Shown here: piece by piece, positions 1-11,923 of the stretch | Position numbering within the stretch: the stretch's first letter is position 1 | How the letters are laid out: each line of letters opens with the position of its first letter | DNA from: Byssochlamys sp. IMV 00236 | Taxonomy: Eukaryota > Ascomycota > Eurotiomycetes > Eurotiales > Thermoascaceae | NCBI GenBank assembly: GCA_001931875.2 | Contig: MSJH02000556.1 | Coordinates: 186,001-250,000, forward strand | DNA length: 64,000 bases | Direction: 5' to 3' | Notes under the pieces: model-generated | What the model was told of the DNA's origin: nothing | Database searches by the model: none | Seen by the model: only the letters and a program-made list of their open reading frames with translations | Made by a program: the position numbers and the translations under genes

Positions 1-127
1 GTGCAGTATGCATGACCCGACAATGTGAAAGCTAATATGCAGAACCATCCCATGATCATCAGACGCTTAACACCGTGCCACAAAGATGATTAAGAATACG
101 AACACCGTAGAGAAAACGGAGCCGGAC

Positions 128-2463
128 TCAACGATAGGAAAAGACCGGGAAAGTTTTCCGGTCATGGACGTTGAGTTGATACTCAAAAATCCCTTCCACG
201 GTTGCAACATATCTGTAGAAATGGTCAGCCAATGCATTCTATTTCATGCCATAGGATCACCTACAGTGTTCTCCCATCGGCTCCCCATCCGACACCAGCT
301 GTACCACCCGGCTCTTGGTTGCTCGGGTTACGATCGGGAAGATCATTAAGAATATGCCTTATCCACCTTGGAGACCTGGAGTTATCGAACCCCATAAACT
401 GCTGGCGATATCTCTGATCCCAATGGCCAGCTCTCGAACTTGACTCCCCAGGAACCTGACGCTGCCTTCGAAGACGTTCAGCAGCTACATTTGCCCGTAA
501 CTCTGCTGTTAGCAATCTGGACGGCTCGAACCTGTTCTCCACAGATGTATCCAATCGTTCCGATCGCCGCGGTATTGAGCTGGATCTCTGTGATCTCTCG
601 CGCGAATCAGTTAATAACCCAGACCTGGAAGTCGTGTGCGCCTGGCTGTCTCCCCTGGTATTATTGGTGGTTCCAGCAACACTGTCTGCTGTAAGCGACG
701 TTGGCTGGGGACCGCGAGCCGCATCCGCCGGGGAGGCTTGGATCTCAGAAGGTGAAGCTGTCCAGCTCAAAGTGATTGTCGGCTGTACCTCTGCGCTTGA
801 AGTAGTAGCATCAGAGCTATGGGCAGCCTGTGCCGCATTGCCCTGGGACAGAACAACAGAACCCTGACGCCTGGGTTGCAGACTATTGTCTGAGCGTCCT
901 AGATAACTTTCGCGGAAAAATTCTTGAAGCGTATCGCTATACCGCAACGGTGATGTGGAACGGTTAGCGACATCTGTGGAACCGTGGCCTCCCGGTCTCG
1001 ATCTTGACCGAGGATGGAGGGTCATCCTCAGTGGTCGCTCACCCAGATTTTCTTCTAGTCTGGATGACCAGCGTGCTGTATTGAGGAACTCTATGATCTG
1101 TCGTTCCCTCTCTGTTAGGTCTTCAATGAGATTTTCACGCAACGCCTGGCGATCTGAACCTGCCGTGTGACGTTCGCCGCTTGATCCTTCTATAAGGTCC
1201 AACATCGCACGTTGCATGTTATCCATTTCATCGCCTGGCCTTGGAGTATCACTACTGTCAGGATCGGAACTTAGCTCCCCTGAAGCTGTAGCAGGCGAGA
1301 TATTTTCAGTTTGAACCTGCTGCAATCCAGGCTCGTTCGCGTCCAATGTTAGTATCTGCCTGCGGGAAAATGCCTGCCGAACGTCCGCGACACCCGCCCT
1401 GCCTTGGTCCTCCACCCAGACAAGGAGATCCCATGGCGCTGGCGAGAAAGTCATACATCGGACCGCACCACCATCAAAATACGATCTAGACGACCGAAAG
1501 AGACAGAGTGTTGGGTCCACATCCTGTTTCTCATCTTTGGACTCACGGATTGCCCTGACATCAAATATGCTAATGATCCCAGACTGAGAGCCGACCGCAC
1601 AAAGATGGCTCGACGGGGAGAATGCGATAGTAAAACAACATCCATCGTCGAAGCGTGTGCTTATTTGAAGTTCTAGGCAACGGAGCAATGTCCAATTCCA
1701 TTCCGTGAGTACATTATCAGAGAAAATGACAGGGTTCTCCATATCGCGGCTGATTTCGTAGAAGTACGCATGGTTCTCGTCGCCTACTGCCGCGAGGACC
1801 TTGCAATCTGGGGAGATAGTTGCAAAATTCATGCAGGCCGGATGGTGGATGACCTCGAGGGTCTTCGAACGGGTCAACGAATATATGGTGACGGTCCTGT
1901 CATTGTTGCTTTATACCAAGTTAGTGGCGCAGTTGCTAAGCACCGGAGACCCAGATACCATACCTAACAACGACGACATCCTCATCTGCTAGACCCTCAC
2001 CACCAGGCAACCGATGAATAGTTACAGAGTTGACTATACTGCCGCCAAATTTGTGAAGCTGCACCTCCGGCAATTGAAGACGGGATGATGTCCTTCCGGT
2101 CTCGCCTTCGTCGTTGCCAGACCAAGGAGACGGGACTCGTGAACCCAGCCTTGAGGCCCGTTGTTCTAGGTCGATTGGCAACGCACTATCCACGTCAGAT
2201 CTTTGAGAGCTGGATCTAGCACCGGCCGCACGTCCATGATTGCTGCCAAGCTTGATGAATGCGCATTCTCCATTATCAGAACCGCCGACTGCAATCCAAC
2301 CGCATCCCGCCGCAAGACACTTGGGTTCGAAAGGGATGACCGCTAAGCCTTCACGTTTCTGGGAGGATATATGAATGGCATATACTACCCGGTCGACGAC
2401 AACGTAGATCCTGTCTGGATCGCTGGTACTGATATAGTGGCGAAGTTGCTGGTGACTACACAT
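128..2463 (-). CDS. WD40-like DUF2415 family protein
   Basis: Exons on the minus strand are 1964-2463, 265-1908 and 128-212 (742 residues), with introns of 55 and 52 nt. Joining the exons restores a continuous chain: the first junction reads VVVSNNDRTVTIYSL and the last exon supplies a C-terminus ending KTFPVFSYR. The N-terminal third has beta-propeller-like repeats (AAGCGWIAVGGSDNGECAFIK; SPDCKVLAAVGDENHAYFYE; SHLCAVGSQSGIISIFDVR). A long Ser/Arg/Pro-rich, probably disordered region follows, then a final propeller-like strand (GVGWGADGRTLYVATVEG). This layout fits the fungal DUF2415 WD40 family, whose function I do not know; a scaffold role is only inference. Family members I recall have extra residues before the QLRHYIS segment. 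An upstream in-frame stop abuts the ATG at 2463, so either this is the start or a small first exon is missing. Confidence 0.75.
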
Positions 2464-3288
2464 TCAACCATACTGCGTCAACACTATGGGCGGTCATGGG
2501 AGAGAGCATTTGGCACACTGACAAGTTCGGGATTTTGAACGGGAAGAAGCGTCGCTTAGATGGGAGGATCAGGGATTCAGTTGAGCGATAGCTAAAGGTC
2601 GTGGCGGAAAAGTGTCAGCTGTCTTGCAAATAATATCCAGAGCTTGACAGATCTCCGGGAGAACGACATACAGCAGGGCAGAATCAAATGTCATCGTTGA
2701 GAGCGCGATTTAACGCAAATGCAACATTCTTAGAAATGCTATACTTCATTTACAGGTCGCGGCAGGTAATAATGTACAATTAGTGGGTAATAATATAGGG
2801 GAGTTGAATGCAAGAGATATGCTGGCTGCTACACTTAGCTAACCAGCTACGGCAGACTCAAAGGCGACCTTGGAGTCCGAGTGAGCAGCCCATGACGGAA
2901 GCGCACAGCGCTGGGGGCGACGTATCATGTATTAACAGGATCGATACGCCGATACGCCGGGCTAGCGAGCCGACTTGCCGGAGGCGAATACCGGGGAATA
3001 CCGTTTTGTACCAAAAAGGCGCGCGCGAAGCATTCTACGGTGTTCCATAGAGACTCCAAGCTCACCTTCCACCGATTTCGACCGTCGGCCCGAAGAAGCG
3101 CTAAGGGACGAAATTTTGATTTGAAGTCATCGTCTTCCTTTCTCCCTTTCCTACTTCTTTTACAACCATCAACCACCCATCCACTCCCATCATCCATCTC
3201 CTTTCCTCCCTATTCACCTCCCTCTCCTTTCTACTGCGTACGGTTGGAGCTTCGTTTGTTTCTTTAATAGTCTTTTAATTCCAACACA
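2464..3288. promoter_or_regulatory. Divergent intergenic promoter region
   Basis: This 825 nt separates the DUF2415 gene (-) from mitochondrial Hsp70 (+). Positions 3131-3236 form a strong pyrimidine (CT-rich) tract just before the Hsp70 start, a usual feature of highly expressed fungal promoters and leaders. I did not find a convincing array of GAAnnTTC heat-shock elements by eye. No gene is visible. Confidence 0.5.
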
Positions 3289-5509
3289 ATGCTCTCCAAC
3301 ATCTCCCGCGCGGTAAGCTCCCCCAGAAAAAGCTTTTCAGTATGAAGCTTTGAGCTGACAATGATGTTTATAGCTCCCGCGCACTGCTTCTTTCGCTCGT
3401 CCTTCTACCCTCAGAGTTCCCGGTGCTGCTTTCCGGAGATGGAACTCGACGGAGGGAGAGAAGGTGAAGGGCCACGTCATTGGTATTGATCTGGGTATGT
3501 AAAATCTAGTCGCGTTGTTGATGATCGGTCCGTGTTCTAACGGTCTATTATTCAGGAACCACCAACTCTGCCGTCGCTGTTATGGAGGGAAAGAGCCCGA
3601 AGATCATTGAGAACGCTGAAGGTACGTGTAAATCTCTTCACCGCCAGAGCCCGAGCACATGGGCATTCTGCGTCAGGCCCTGGCAGACGTTCATCTTGCT
3701 AAGACTCTAAAAACAGGTGCACGAACAACTCCCTCTGTTGTCGCCTTTGCTCAGGATGGTGAGAGACTGGTTGGTATTGCCGCCAAGCGCCAGGCCGTCG
3801 TCAACCCTGAAAACACACTCTTCGCTACGAAGCGTCTGATCGGACGCAAGTTCACCGACCCTGAGGTTCAGCGTGATCTGAAGGAGGTCCCTTACAAGAT
3901 TGTTCAGCACACCAACGGTGACGCCTGGGTTGAGGCTCGCGGCCAGAAGTACTCTCCCTCCCAGATTGGAGGTTTCATTCTGCAGAAGATGAAGGAGACT
4001 GCTGAGAACTACCTGAGCAAGCCTGTCAAGAACGGTGTTGTCACTGTTCCTGCTTACTTCAACGACTCCCAGCGTCAGGCCACCAAGGATGCCGGTCAGA
4101 TTGCCGGTCTGAACGTCCTGCGTGTCGTTAACGAGCCCACTGCTGCTGCTCTGGCCTACGGTCTGGAGAAGGAGAATGACCGTGTGATTGCTGTCTACGA
4201 TCTTGGTGGTGGTACCTTCGATATCTCCGTCCTTGAGATCCAGAAGGGTGTCTTCGAGGTCAAGTCCACCAACGGTGACACTCACCTGGGTGGTGAGGAC
4301 TTCGATATCACTCTTGTCCGTCACCTCGTTCAGCAGTTCAAGAAGGAGTCTGGCATCGATCTGTCTGGCGACCGCATGGCCATCCAGCGTATCCGTGAGG
4401 CCGCTGAGAAGGCCAAGATTGAGCTTTCTTCCTCTCTCCAGACTGAGATCAACCTTCCTTTCATCACTGCCGATGCTTCCGGCGCTAAGCACATCAACTC
4501 TAAGATGACCCGTGCTCAGCTCGAGGCTCTGGTTGAGCCTCTGATCAGCCGTACCGTCGAGCCCGTCCGCAAGGCTCTGAAGGACGCTAACCTTCAGGCC
4601 AAGGACATCCAGGATGTTATCTTGGTTGGTGGTATGACCCGTATGCCCAAGGTCAGCGAGTCTGTCAAGAGCATCTTTGGCCGTGACCCTGCCAAGTCTG
4701 TTAACCCCGACGAGGCTGTTGCTATTGGTGCCGCCATCCAGGGTGCTGTCCTTGCTGGTGAGGTCACTGATGTTCTGCTGCTGGATGTCACCCCCCTGTC
4801 TCTCGGTATCGAGACCCTGGGTGGTGTCTTCACTCGCCTGATCAACCGCAACACCACCATCCCCACCAAGAAGTCCCAGACCTTCTCTACTGCGGCCGAC
4901 TTCCAGACTGCTGTCGAGATCAAGGTCTACCAGGGTGAGCGTGAGCTTGTCCGCGACAACAAGCTGCTTGGAAACTTCCAGCTTGTTGGTATCCCTCCGG
5001 CCCACCGTGGTGTTCCCCAGATCGAGGTCACCTTCGACATTGACGCCGACTCTATCGTCCACGTCCACGCTAAGGACAAGTCCACCAACAAGGACCAGTC
5101 CATCACCATCGCCTCCGGCTCCGGTCTCTCCGATGCCGAGATCCAGTCCATGGTTGAGGATGCTGAGAAGTACGGTGCTGAGGACAAGGAGCGCAAGGCT
5201 GCCATTGAGGCTGCCAACCGCGCAGACAGCGTCCTGAACGACACTGAGAAGGCCCTCAAGGAGTTCGAGGACCGTCTGGACAAGGCCGAGGCCGACCAGA
5301 TCCGCGAGCGCATTGCCTCTCTCCGTGAATTCGTTGCCAAGAGCCAGTCTGGCGAGGGCACCGCTACCGCTGAGGAGCTCAAGCAGAAGACTGATGAGCT
5401 CCAGAACGCCAGTCTGAGCCTCTTTGACAAGATGCACAAGGCTCGTGCTGAGGAAGGCCAGCAGCAGTCTCAGCCCGGCGAGTCCGCTGAGGGTGAGAAG
5501 AAGGCCTAA
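3289..5509 (+). CDS. ssc1: Mitochondrial Hsp70 chaperone (Ssc1 type)
   Basis: Exons are 3289-3312, 3374-3494, 3556-3621 and 3717-5509 (667 residues). The first 35 or so residues are rich in Arg, Ser and Ala without acids ([20 protein letters not shown], then RRWNST), a typical matrix-targeting presequence. The ATPase domain follows with phosphate-1 motif [14 protein letters not shown], phosphate-2 motif [16 protein letters not shown] and adenosine motif [13 protein letters not shown]. The substrate-binding domain contains [19 protein letters not shown], and the helical lid ends in a Gln/Glu/Lys tail instead of EEVD. Known role: ATP-driven import motor of the TIM23 presequence translocase and matrix folding, with a J-protein and Mge1. 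Tim21, another TIM23 partner, lies at 49.8-50.7 kb, but nothing shows co-regulation. Codon use is strongly biased toward C-ending codons, consistent with high expression. The first introns cluster in the 5' end. Confidence 0.97.
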
Positions 5510-8204
5510 GCGGGTCACTTCTCGAGTTGATCTGGATCATATTTAAAAAGAAAAAAGCCGTGCATTCGGATTTCTTTTTTGTATTTTTCGTTTTATGTCT
5601 TCTTAAAGATTTTCCTTTTCTTTTTTTTTTCCCCTTGTCTTATGGCATGCACGATCTGTACACATACTGATTCCTCCTCTGGACGCTCTTGTCTTTGGTG
5701 TGTCGGTGTTTCAGCCTTCTGAACTTTGTCTTCTCTATCTGGGTGGTAGGGTAGCCCGCGGGGTCGCAGGGTGAGCGCTTCTTCATTTTATGAGGGCAGT
5801 CCGGGACACCAGAAACGGTGCAGGGAACTGTCTACAATTGTAACTAATGACAACAGCCAGGAACCACGTCAAGTGGGTTGGCTACGGTGTATGTGATAAT
5901 AGAAATACTGAAATTCTCCTCTCGACTGGTCTGATTGGATCGCGTGTGTCTCTCCTTGCGAGCCAGGGTGGCAGTAGTAACGCCTTGCATCTGGGGAGTA
6001 ATCAAGTAGTAATCGGGGGATTGTCGTTCGTATGATCAACTAGTTTGATATGATGCTTGCAGTATGATTCAAAAGGACCAGGCAGCTATTGGTTTTGTTG
6101 GCGCTGGTCAAGTACTAGTTGGCCAACTTGGCCGTACGAGGTGATTAACTTTGGTTGTAAAATGTGATTGACAACGAGCGCGAGCGAATCAGCAAGCGGA
6201 CGCTGATACGCCATCCAGAGCTAAAAGCCCGCCATCCACACAGAGGCTGTCGATATGCCTTTCTGGATAGGCGAATTGGCCAGCTCGACCGCTCGTTGGC
6301 AGCAGGTGCCATCGCTTCAGAGAGCTCTGTTGTTTGTGCCATGGTCTTTTGACACTACCAGATGCGCATCCACTCCGATGCTCCGCGCCCACGGGGGTGT
6401 GATAAGTAAAATATACTCTATAGTACGAGGTGAAACCGGATTCCCCATGTCTGCGTCTGGGATCCCGTCCTGGCCGGGCGCAATAATATGCTTTGCACTT
6501 GATGATAGAGTCTAGACGGGGAACTCTGAACCGAAGCCCCCTTTCAGAACCTGTTTAGTTAGGGTGTTATTGAAAAGTAGTAGTAATAATAATAATACTT
6601 AACTATGAGAGGCGCTCTTCAATAATAATAACTAACATGTATCTATCTAATTTCTTGTTTCTTTATCTGGGGGTTGTTGATCCCGTGTCAGCTCCACTGG
6701 GGCGTTTACCATAGAACGTTCTGTTTCTGGGCTGAGCTGGGCTGGCAGCGCAGAAGTAGTAGTGGGAAAAAATAGAATCACAATACTAATAATAATAATA
6801 GTAATAATAGACAACAAAAAAAGGAACACGGAGAAGGGAGATTTGGATCTTTCTGCTGGGCCGGGCATTAATTAGTGCCTCCTAGGGGGAGGGTCCGCTT
6901 GCCCAAGTTGGCGTCTCGCTCGCAGGACGAGTAATCCCCTTGGTCGAACCATGAACCAGCGAACGACCCAGCAAAGACGCCGGTGCTCCCTCACATCCAG
7001 AAATCAATAAAATTAGACTCGAGTCAGCTAAACAGAGTCGAGGGGTTGCATGACTTTGCCGAACCCCCTTCCATTCGTCGATCGTCTGCTCGTGTTCTCC
7101 CAGAAATTCCATTTGAAGAGCTTCTCCACTTCAATTTACTCTTTTTTCTCATTATCTTGCTTTCATTTGTACTGATTATTGATGCAACCCGCTTCTGCAC
7201 TACTACATTGTTGATGCCCGGTCTATTATTTAGGGCCCTATAAGACTCCAATCTGTGCCACAGCCCTCCTTTCTCGGTTGTTCCCTTTTTTTTCTCTTCT
7301 TCTTCTTCTTTCCCTCTTTCTCTCTTGTTGCTAGTTCTCGCCAATCATCGTCAGCCAGACGGAGCAATCATATTACTGAGCTGATCTGGTTCTATTACTA
7401 CTAGTTCCTATCGGTGGGGGTGTGACAGAGCAGATCGGTCCCAGGCTAAAATAAGAGAGTAAAAAAAAAAAAGTTCGTTTCATTCCAGACAGCGCCTCAG
7501 ACCCTTCATTTTCCACTGTTCCTGGTTTTTTTGTTTTTTCCTTTACCAAGAAAAAATAAAAAAACCACACTTGGCCCTATAAACTAGTGCCGTAACAGTG
7601 CGGATTTTCTTCCGTGAACTGTTGGGTCAGATTACGCCGTCCAACAGAGGTCGCCCACACGCGTCTCCCTTGAGTGCTCAGTTTCATTTCTCTTACATAT
7701 TATTCATTTCCTTTTCTTCCTCACTACGCATAACGTTGTCCTCGTCGCATCTTTTCGTCACTTTGCATCCTGGTCACGGATACTATCATTATTATTATAC
7801 CCTTCCCATCTGCTAGGATCATCGAAGGTGGAGTACTACACATTATTATTGCAGTACGGGGGACCATTTACCCAAAAAGGCCCTAGGCACCTCCAGAGCA
7901 GGGCCGGGTCTAAGTTGATACTTTTCCGATTATCTGCAACTTGCCAACTTCGTCCAAAAGTAAGTCAATCACCTGAGTGTCGTTGCCCCTATCAAGAGAT
8001 CTCCGATTTGTTATCATGTCTAGTTCTTTTTTGCTTTTTACCCCAAGATATCCCAAGTCTTACTATGCTCCTGTGTCACTTGTTGGTTGTTCATCGTAAT
8101 CCATCTATGTGGACGGGCATTTTTCTTTGTTTTGGTGTCACCAAAAATGTACTAGAAGTTGTGTTATTTTATACTAAATCGTCTCCAAATATAGTCACCT
8201 CGTC
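5510..8204. other. Long intergenic region with CT-rich leader
   Basis: About 2.7 kb without a supported gene. 5530-5640 is the T-rich 3' flank of Hsp70. Trinucleotide TAA/TAG runs lie at 6576-6598 and 6785-6809. Pyrimidine tracts at 7261-7328 and 7682-7760 and a poly-A run near 7451-7463 look like promoter or leader sequence of the zinc-finger gene downstream. Many short ORFs occur here, none with family resemblance; some could be upstream ORFs in a long leader. Confidence 0.5.
6576..6809. repeat. TAA/TAG trinucleotide microsatellites
   Basis: Two short runs of TAA/TAG-type trinucleotide repeats (6576-6598 and 6785-6809) flank a G/C-richer segment in the spacer upstream of the C2H2-like gene. 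Confidence 0.7.
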
Positions 8205-9615
8205 ATGACCGCAGCTACCACGTCTGTGGGCCCAGGTGTTGCTGAAAATGGCCTCAACAGTATCGTTCATGGCCACATCACAATGAACATGCCTCGTTTT
8301 CACCCAATTGCTATCAACCCGCATCACTCGGGCGCTCACGATCCCTCTCAGGGTCACTACCGTCACACTCCCTATCCTCCCCCTCCTGTAGAGCAACAAC
8401 CTCTAGCACACCCGGGACCCCAAGGAACGCCTGCACCGTCCGGACCGCTATTGGGACCGCAGTCGATTCCCAACCAGCTTGACCAGATCGAGGCCCGTCT
8501 GCGCCAACTGGAGCACGAAGATGCCGCCCGCATGGCCGCCCGCAGTCATCTGCTTGCCATCCGAAAGCGTGAAGATGAGGAATTCCGTATGATTACAGAA
8601 AGTGCAGAAGCAGAGGAAGAGGTAAGAATCAGTCCTAAATATACCACTGCAAAGAGCGTCGCTCATGTCATGATCGTAGGAACTGCGTCGACGGAGAAAG
8701 CGTCTGAAGCGGGAATCCATGGGACTCTCGTATAACTCCGGAGTCGATTCTCCTCCCCCTCGTGCCACCCCACCACGTCGACTCTCTGAGACCAATGCTG
8801 CCACGACGCTGGCATTTTTCAAACAGCAAAGTCCCCAGGAACCCGTTCCTGCTACTCTTCCGCCTCCCGTTGCCCATATCCCTACTCAACCGCCTCCTAG
8901 TACGGACCCTAATGGTGGTCATGTCAGGAAGAAGCAGAAGTACACGATTAAGAATGTAGAGGCTTGGGGCGAGCGACATGGACGACCTATCAGTCATGAT
9001 CCTGCCGGCCGCGCTCTGTGGAAGCGTCCTTCCGACGGCCGCCTGGTCTACTTGAACTGCCCCGCGCCGGGTTGTGGAAAGTCTGACTTTGTCACACTAC
9101 ATGGTTTCATGTGCCATCTCACGAAAAAGCATAAGGACAGGAGTCTGGGGAGCCAGTCCCGTGCGCTGGAACTGTGCGGTACGGTTTTTGATCCCAGTGC
9201 ACCTCTCCAGGCTACAGTGATCAACCGGGCCTCTACAGAAGAAAGCCATTCGGAGTCGCCAGCGGTATATTCTGATTCTGACGATGACGATGACGACCTC
9301 AAGCATCCATACGGCATCAAAAGGGAGGACTCGTCCAGCAAGCTCCGCAGCACCCCACAGGTGCCGTCTACTTGCAGCACAAACGCAGAGTCCAACCCGA
9401 TGACGAATGGTTCTGTGAAGCAGACCATTTCCTCGATTCTTGATAATGATACCGAGAAGCCTCGAGAGACGGCTACGCCTGCTATTTCCGAAACAGCAGA
9501 AAAGGCCCCGTCTCATACTCCCCCTAAGGATCATACTACAGAGCCATCTGCTCAACCACAAGCACCGGCCAACAGTACCGGCGATGAGGCCAAAGAGCCT
9601 GTTCCTAATAATTAA
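8205..9615 (+). CDS. C2H2-like zinc-finger nuclear protein
   Basis: Exons are 8205-8621 and 8680-9615 (450 residues); a 58 nt phase-0 intron joins AEAEEE to ELRRRRKRLKRES. The first 100 residues are Pro/His/Gln-rich. A coiled-coil-like stretch follows (QLDQIEARLRQLEHEDAARM) and runs into a highly basic segment after the splice. A conserved block then begins KKQKYTIKNVEAWGERHGRP and contains a finger of spacing C-x4-C-x13-H-x4-H (C266, C271, H285, H290) in the context DFVTLHGFMCHLTKKHK. The C-terminus is acidic and low complexity. I recognise the block as a conserved fungal C2H2 family, often annotated only as a zinc-finger protein. A link to the Ahc1 subunit of the yeast ADA complex is a possibility I cannot test. 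Nuclear or chromatin function is inferred from the finger and basic region. The CT-rich upstream DNA suggests a long leader. Confidence 0.82.
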
Positions 9616-10530
9616 TCTTACTCCATGGCAATCGGAAAAAAAAGAAAGAAAAAGAAAAAAGACAGAGTCACCACGAGGATAATCAGATTATCCCACGCTA
9701 ATATGGATTAATATTATTATTCTACCATTAACCCCTCAAGGTCACGTCCTCTAGCTCTGATCAGTATTCGTGTTTGCGTCAGACTTCGCAGATATAAGAG
9801 ATCCTGCCTTATAATCTGCGGACGACAACCGCATCATTGTCATTTAGCATGTCTCAGCAACACAACATTTCTTTTCCAAATCGGCATCATATCTTCTCGT
9901 TTCTTCACTGGTTCTGCATTCTGTCTTCTACTCAGAAGCATCGTCCATTGCATAGCGTGTTTGAGTCGTCTTGGCGGTTCCTCCCTATATGCATTTCCAT
10001 TTTCGTTCTTGCGTTATCATCTTAGCATCTGATCAGTCAGTTATTTGGGTCGGCTCTGTGGATATTTCCTACCATTATCATTACGATCAGACTTTTTATT
10101 TTTCTGTGAATGATTTTCCTTTTTCGTATTTCCGATATCAACAATATCCATCTCACCGGTATTATGCTTTTCTTCGTTTCTTTTTTTTATTGAATTCAAT
10201 TCAAACTTGATACTCCTGATGTTTTTCTTTTTTTTTTCCCTTCCTGATGATTATTATCTATAGCGTCCATGACATACAGCTGGATGGAGGGTGGTTGTGT
10301 TCTATTTTGATCTCACCTGATGTGTGGTCTTGATGAGAAGAAGTAGTCCGGACGGTTCCGTTATTACTCTACTTGGCGTATCTCTCTCGGAGATATAAAT
10401 TGAATTCAACTGAATACGAGGTTAAAACTCTATCATCTTTCTTTTTCTCGCATTAAGAGCATCATACCGTATGTGTATCTGTATCTATGACATAACTAAC
10501 TATCATGTCATGAATCACATTGAGTCTATA
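9616..10530. other. Convergent AT-rich intergenic spacer
   Basis: About 0.9 kb between the 3' ends of the zinc-finger gene (+) and the methyltransferase gene (-). It is AT-rich with T-runs (10186, 10228) and poly-purine tracts immediately after the zinc-finger stop. No gene or RNA was recognised. Confidence 0.5.
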
Positions 10531-11923
10531 CTACTCCTCCCCTCTAACAAGCAGCACATGAACCAAATACCCCGTCCCAGCCTGCAACTTCCTCCCCAAC
10601 ACCTCATCACTCACTCTCCACACGCGAAAATACCTCATCGTCTCCCGCAACCACGTCTCAAACACATCCGGCGACCGCTGCTGCTGCGCGATCACACACA
10701 CAGTCGGTCGTGAACCCGCATCCTCAGAATCAGACACATACGCAGGCCGTAACCGGCAGATATCAGCGCATGTACGAACGAATGGCGCCACGAGGGATTC
10801 GTTATAGATACAGTCGCAGGAGATGAGGAGGTCGAAGCCGAGATCGGGTGTTTCTGATGATGATGATGAAGATGATGATGAGGGGAGTTGTTCGGTTTGA
10901 ATTGTCTCTTTGAGAGTGGATGGTGCGTCGAGTTCCCAATCTAGAGGGGTGAAGGTTATGTTATTGGTTCCTTTCGTACCAGCAGCAGTAGCAGTAGGTT
11001 TGTTTCCGCGCTTTTGTTTATTATTCTGGGTATGCGTCCGTGCTCCTCCTCCTCCTCGGGAAGAAGAAGAAGAGCCTAGTCTGCTACTACTAGCAGTCTG
11101 AATATTCTCATCCAAATTCGCACGGAATAATCTCCGCACGTACTCCTGGTCCGTGGCGATGTAGTGACCGATCGATGGGGCGAGGGCCAGTGCGACGAGG
11201 CCCGAGATGCCGCACCCTAGCTCAACGGCCGTGGAGGAAGGGTGGAGGATGGAAGACGACCAGAAGGGATTGGAATTGGTGGGGTTGGAGATCCATTCTG
11301 CGAAGAGGGGGGTGATTTTCCAGAGGACTGGTTTGGAAACAACGTTAGTATTAGTTATAGTTATACATGAGTAACTAGAGCATCAGTATGTATGTATGTA
11401 TGTATAATACTTGAGGTATTGGAACAAAGAAAGAACAAAAACCAACGAGCCATGACATACCTGCGCCAGTTGTGCCCCCCGCACGAGTCGAGGAGAGTAA
11501 AGTAGGAGACTGGTGGATGGTAAAGTCGTTTCCGTGAATAGTCACGTCGATGGTGGTAGCGCGTGAGTCGACGAAGCCTAAGTTCGCAGAGGGGATGTCA
11601 CGGGAGAAGAGTTCGAAACATTCTATATATTTTTCACGGAGAAGAGAGAGTTCAGTTTCAGTTTTGCGGATCGGTTTGTCTTTGTCTTTTTGGTTGTTGG
11701 TTTACAGGTTTTGATTTTCAATGGGGTAGGGATGGGATGGGATGGGTAATAGCTACATCTTTCTAGGTATATAATACATGATACGTATACGAGAGAGAGA
11801 GAGAGAGAGAGAGGTAGGTTGAAGATGAGAAAGAAAGGCAAGCAAGTGATCGAGTTTCGACGTACCCTCCTCTACATCTTCAACTTCCTGACCAATGGCG
11901 TCGAGGAAAGGTTGGAGTGTCAT
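10531..11923 (-). CDS. rkm5: Protein-lysine methyltransferase, Rkm5-like
   Basis: Minus-strand exons are 11866-11923, 11461-11685 and 10531-11327 (359 residues). The phases agree at both joins, giving EEDKDKPIRK and GGTTGAVLWKITPLF. It belongs to the seven-beta-strand METTL21-like family: the SAM motif I is AVELGCGISGLVALALAP, followed by YIATDQEYVRRLFRANLDEN, and the family D-x-x-Y motif is ISCDCIYNESLV. The N-terminal RDIPSANLGFVDSRATTIDV block and overall length match the fungal Rkm5 family. Known Rkm5 activity in yeast is monomethylation of a lysine on ribosomal protein L1; assigning that substrate here is inference. Two low-complexity insertions, Ser/Gly/Asn-rich after DENIQ and poly-Ser before ETPDLGF, interrupt the catalytic core. 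Intron 1 is 180 nt and carries a GA microsatellite. Confidence 0.85.
11791..11813. repeat. (GA)n microsatellite in an intron
   Basis: About eleven GA dinucleotide repeats lie inside the first intron (11686-11865) of the Rkm5-like gene. On the transcribed strand this is a CT tract upstream of the splice acceptor. Confidence 0.85.

Noticed and set aside
3707..5518. 603-codon open frame on the strand opposite mitochondrial Hsp70
   Set aside because: Long antisense frames are a known by-product of the strong codon bias of Hsp70 genes. The predicted peptide is Leu/Val/Gly/Asp low-complexity with no domain.
7828..8208. Open frame just upstream of the C2H2-like gene
   Set aside because: It starts with GTG, overlaps the real start codon in another frame and has no homology; at most it is an upstream ORF in the leader.
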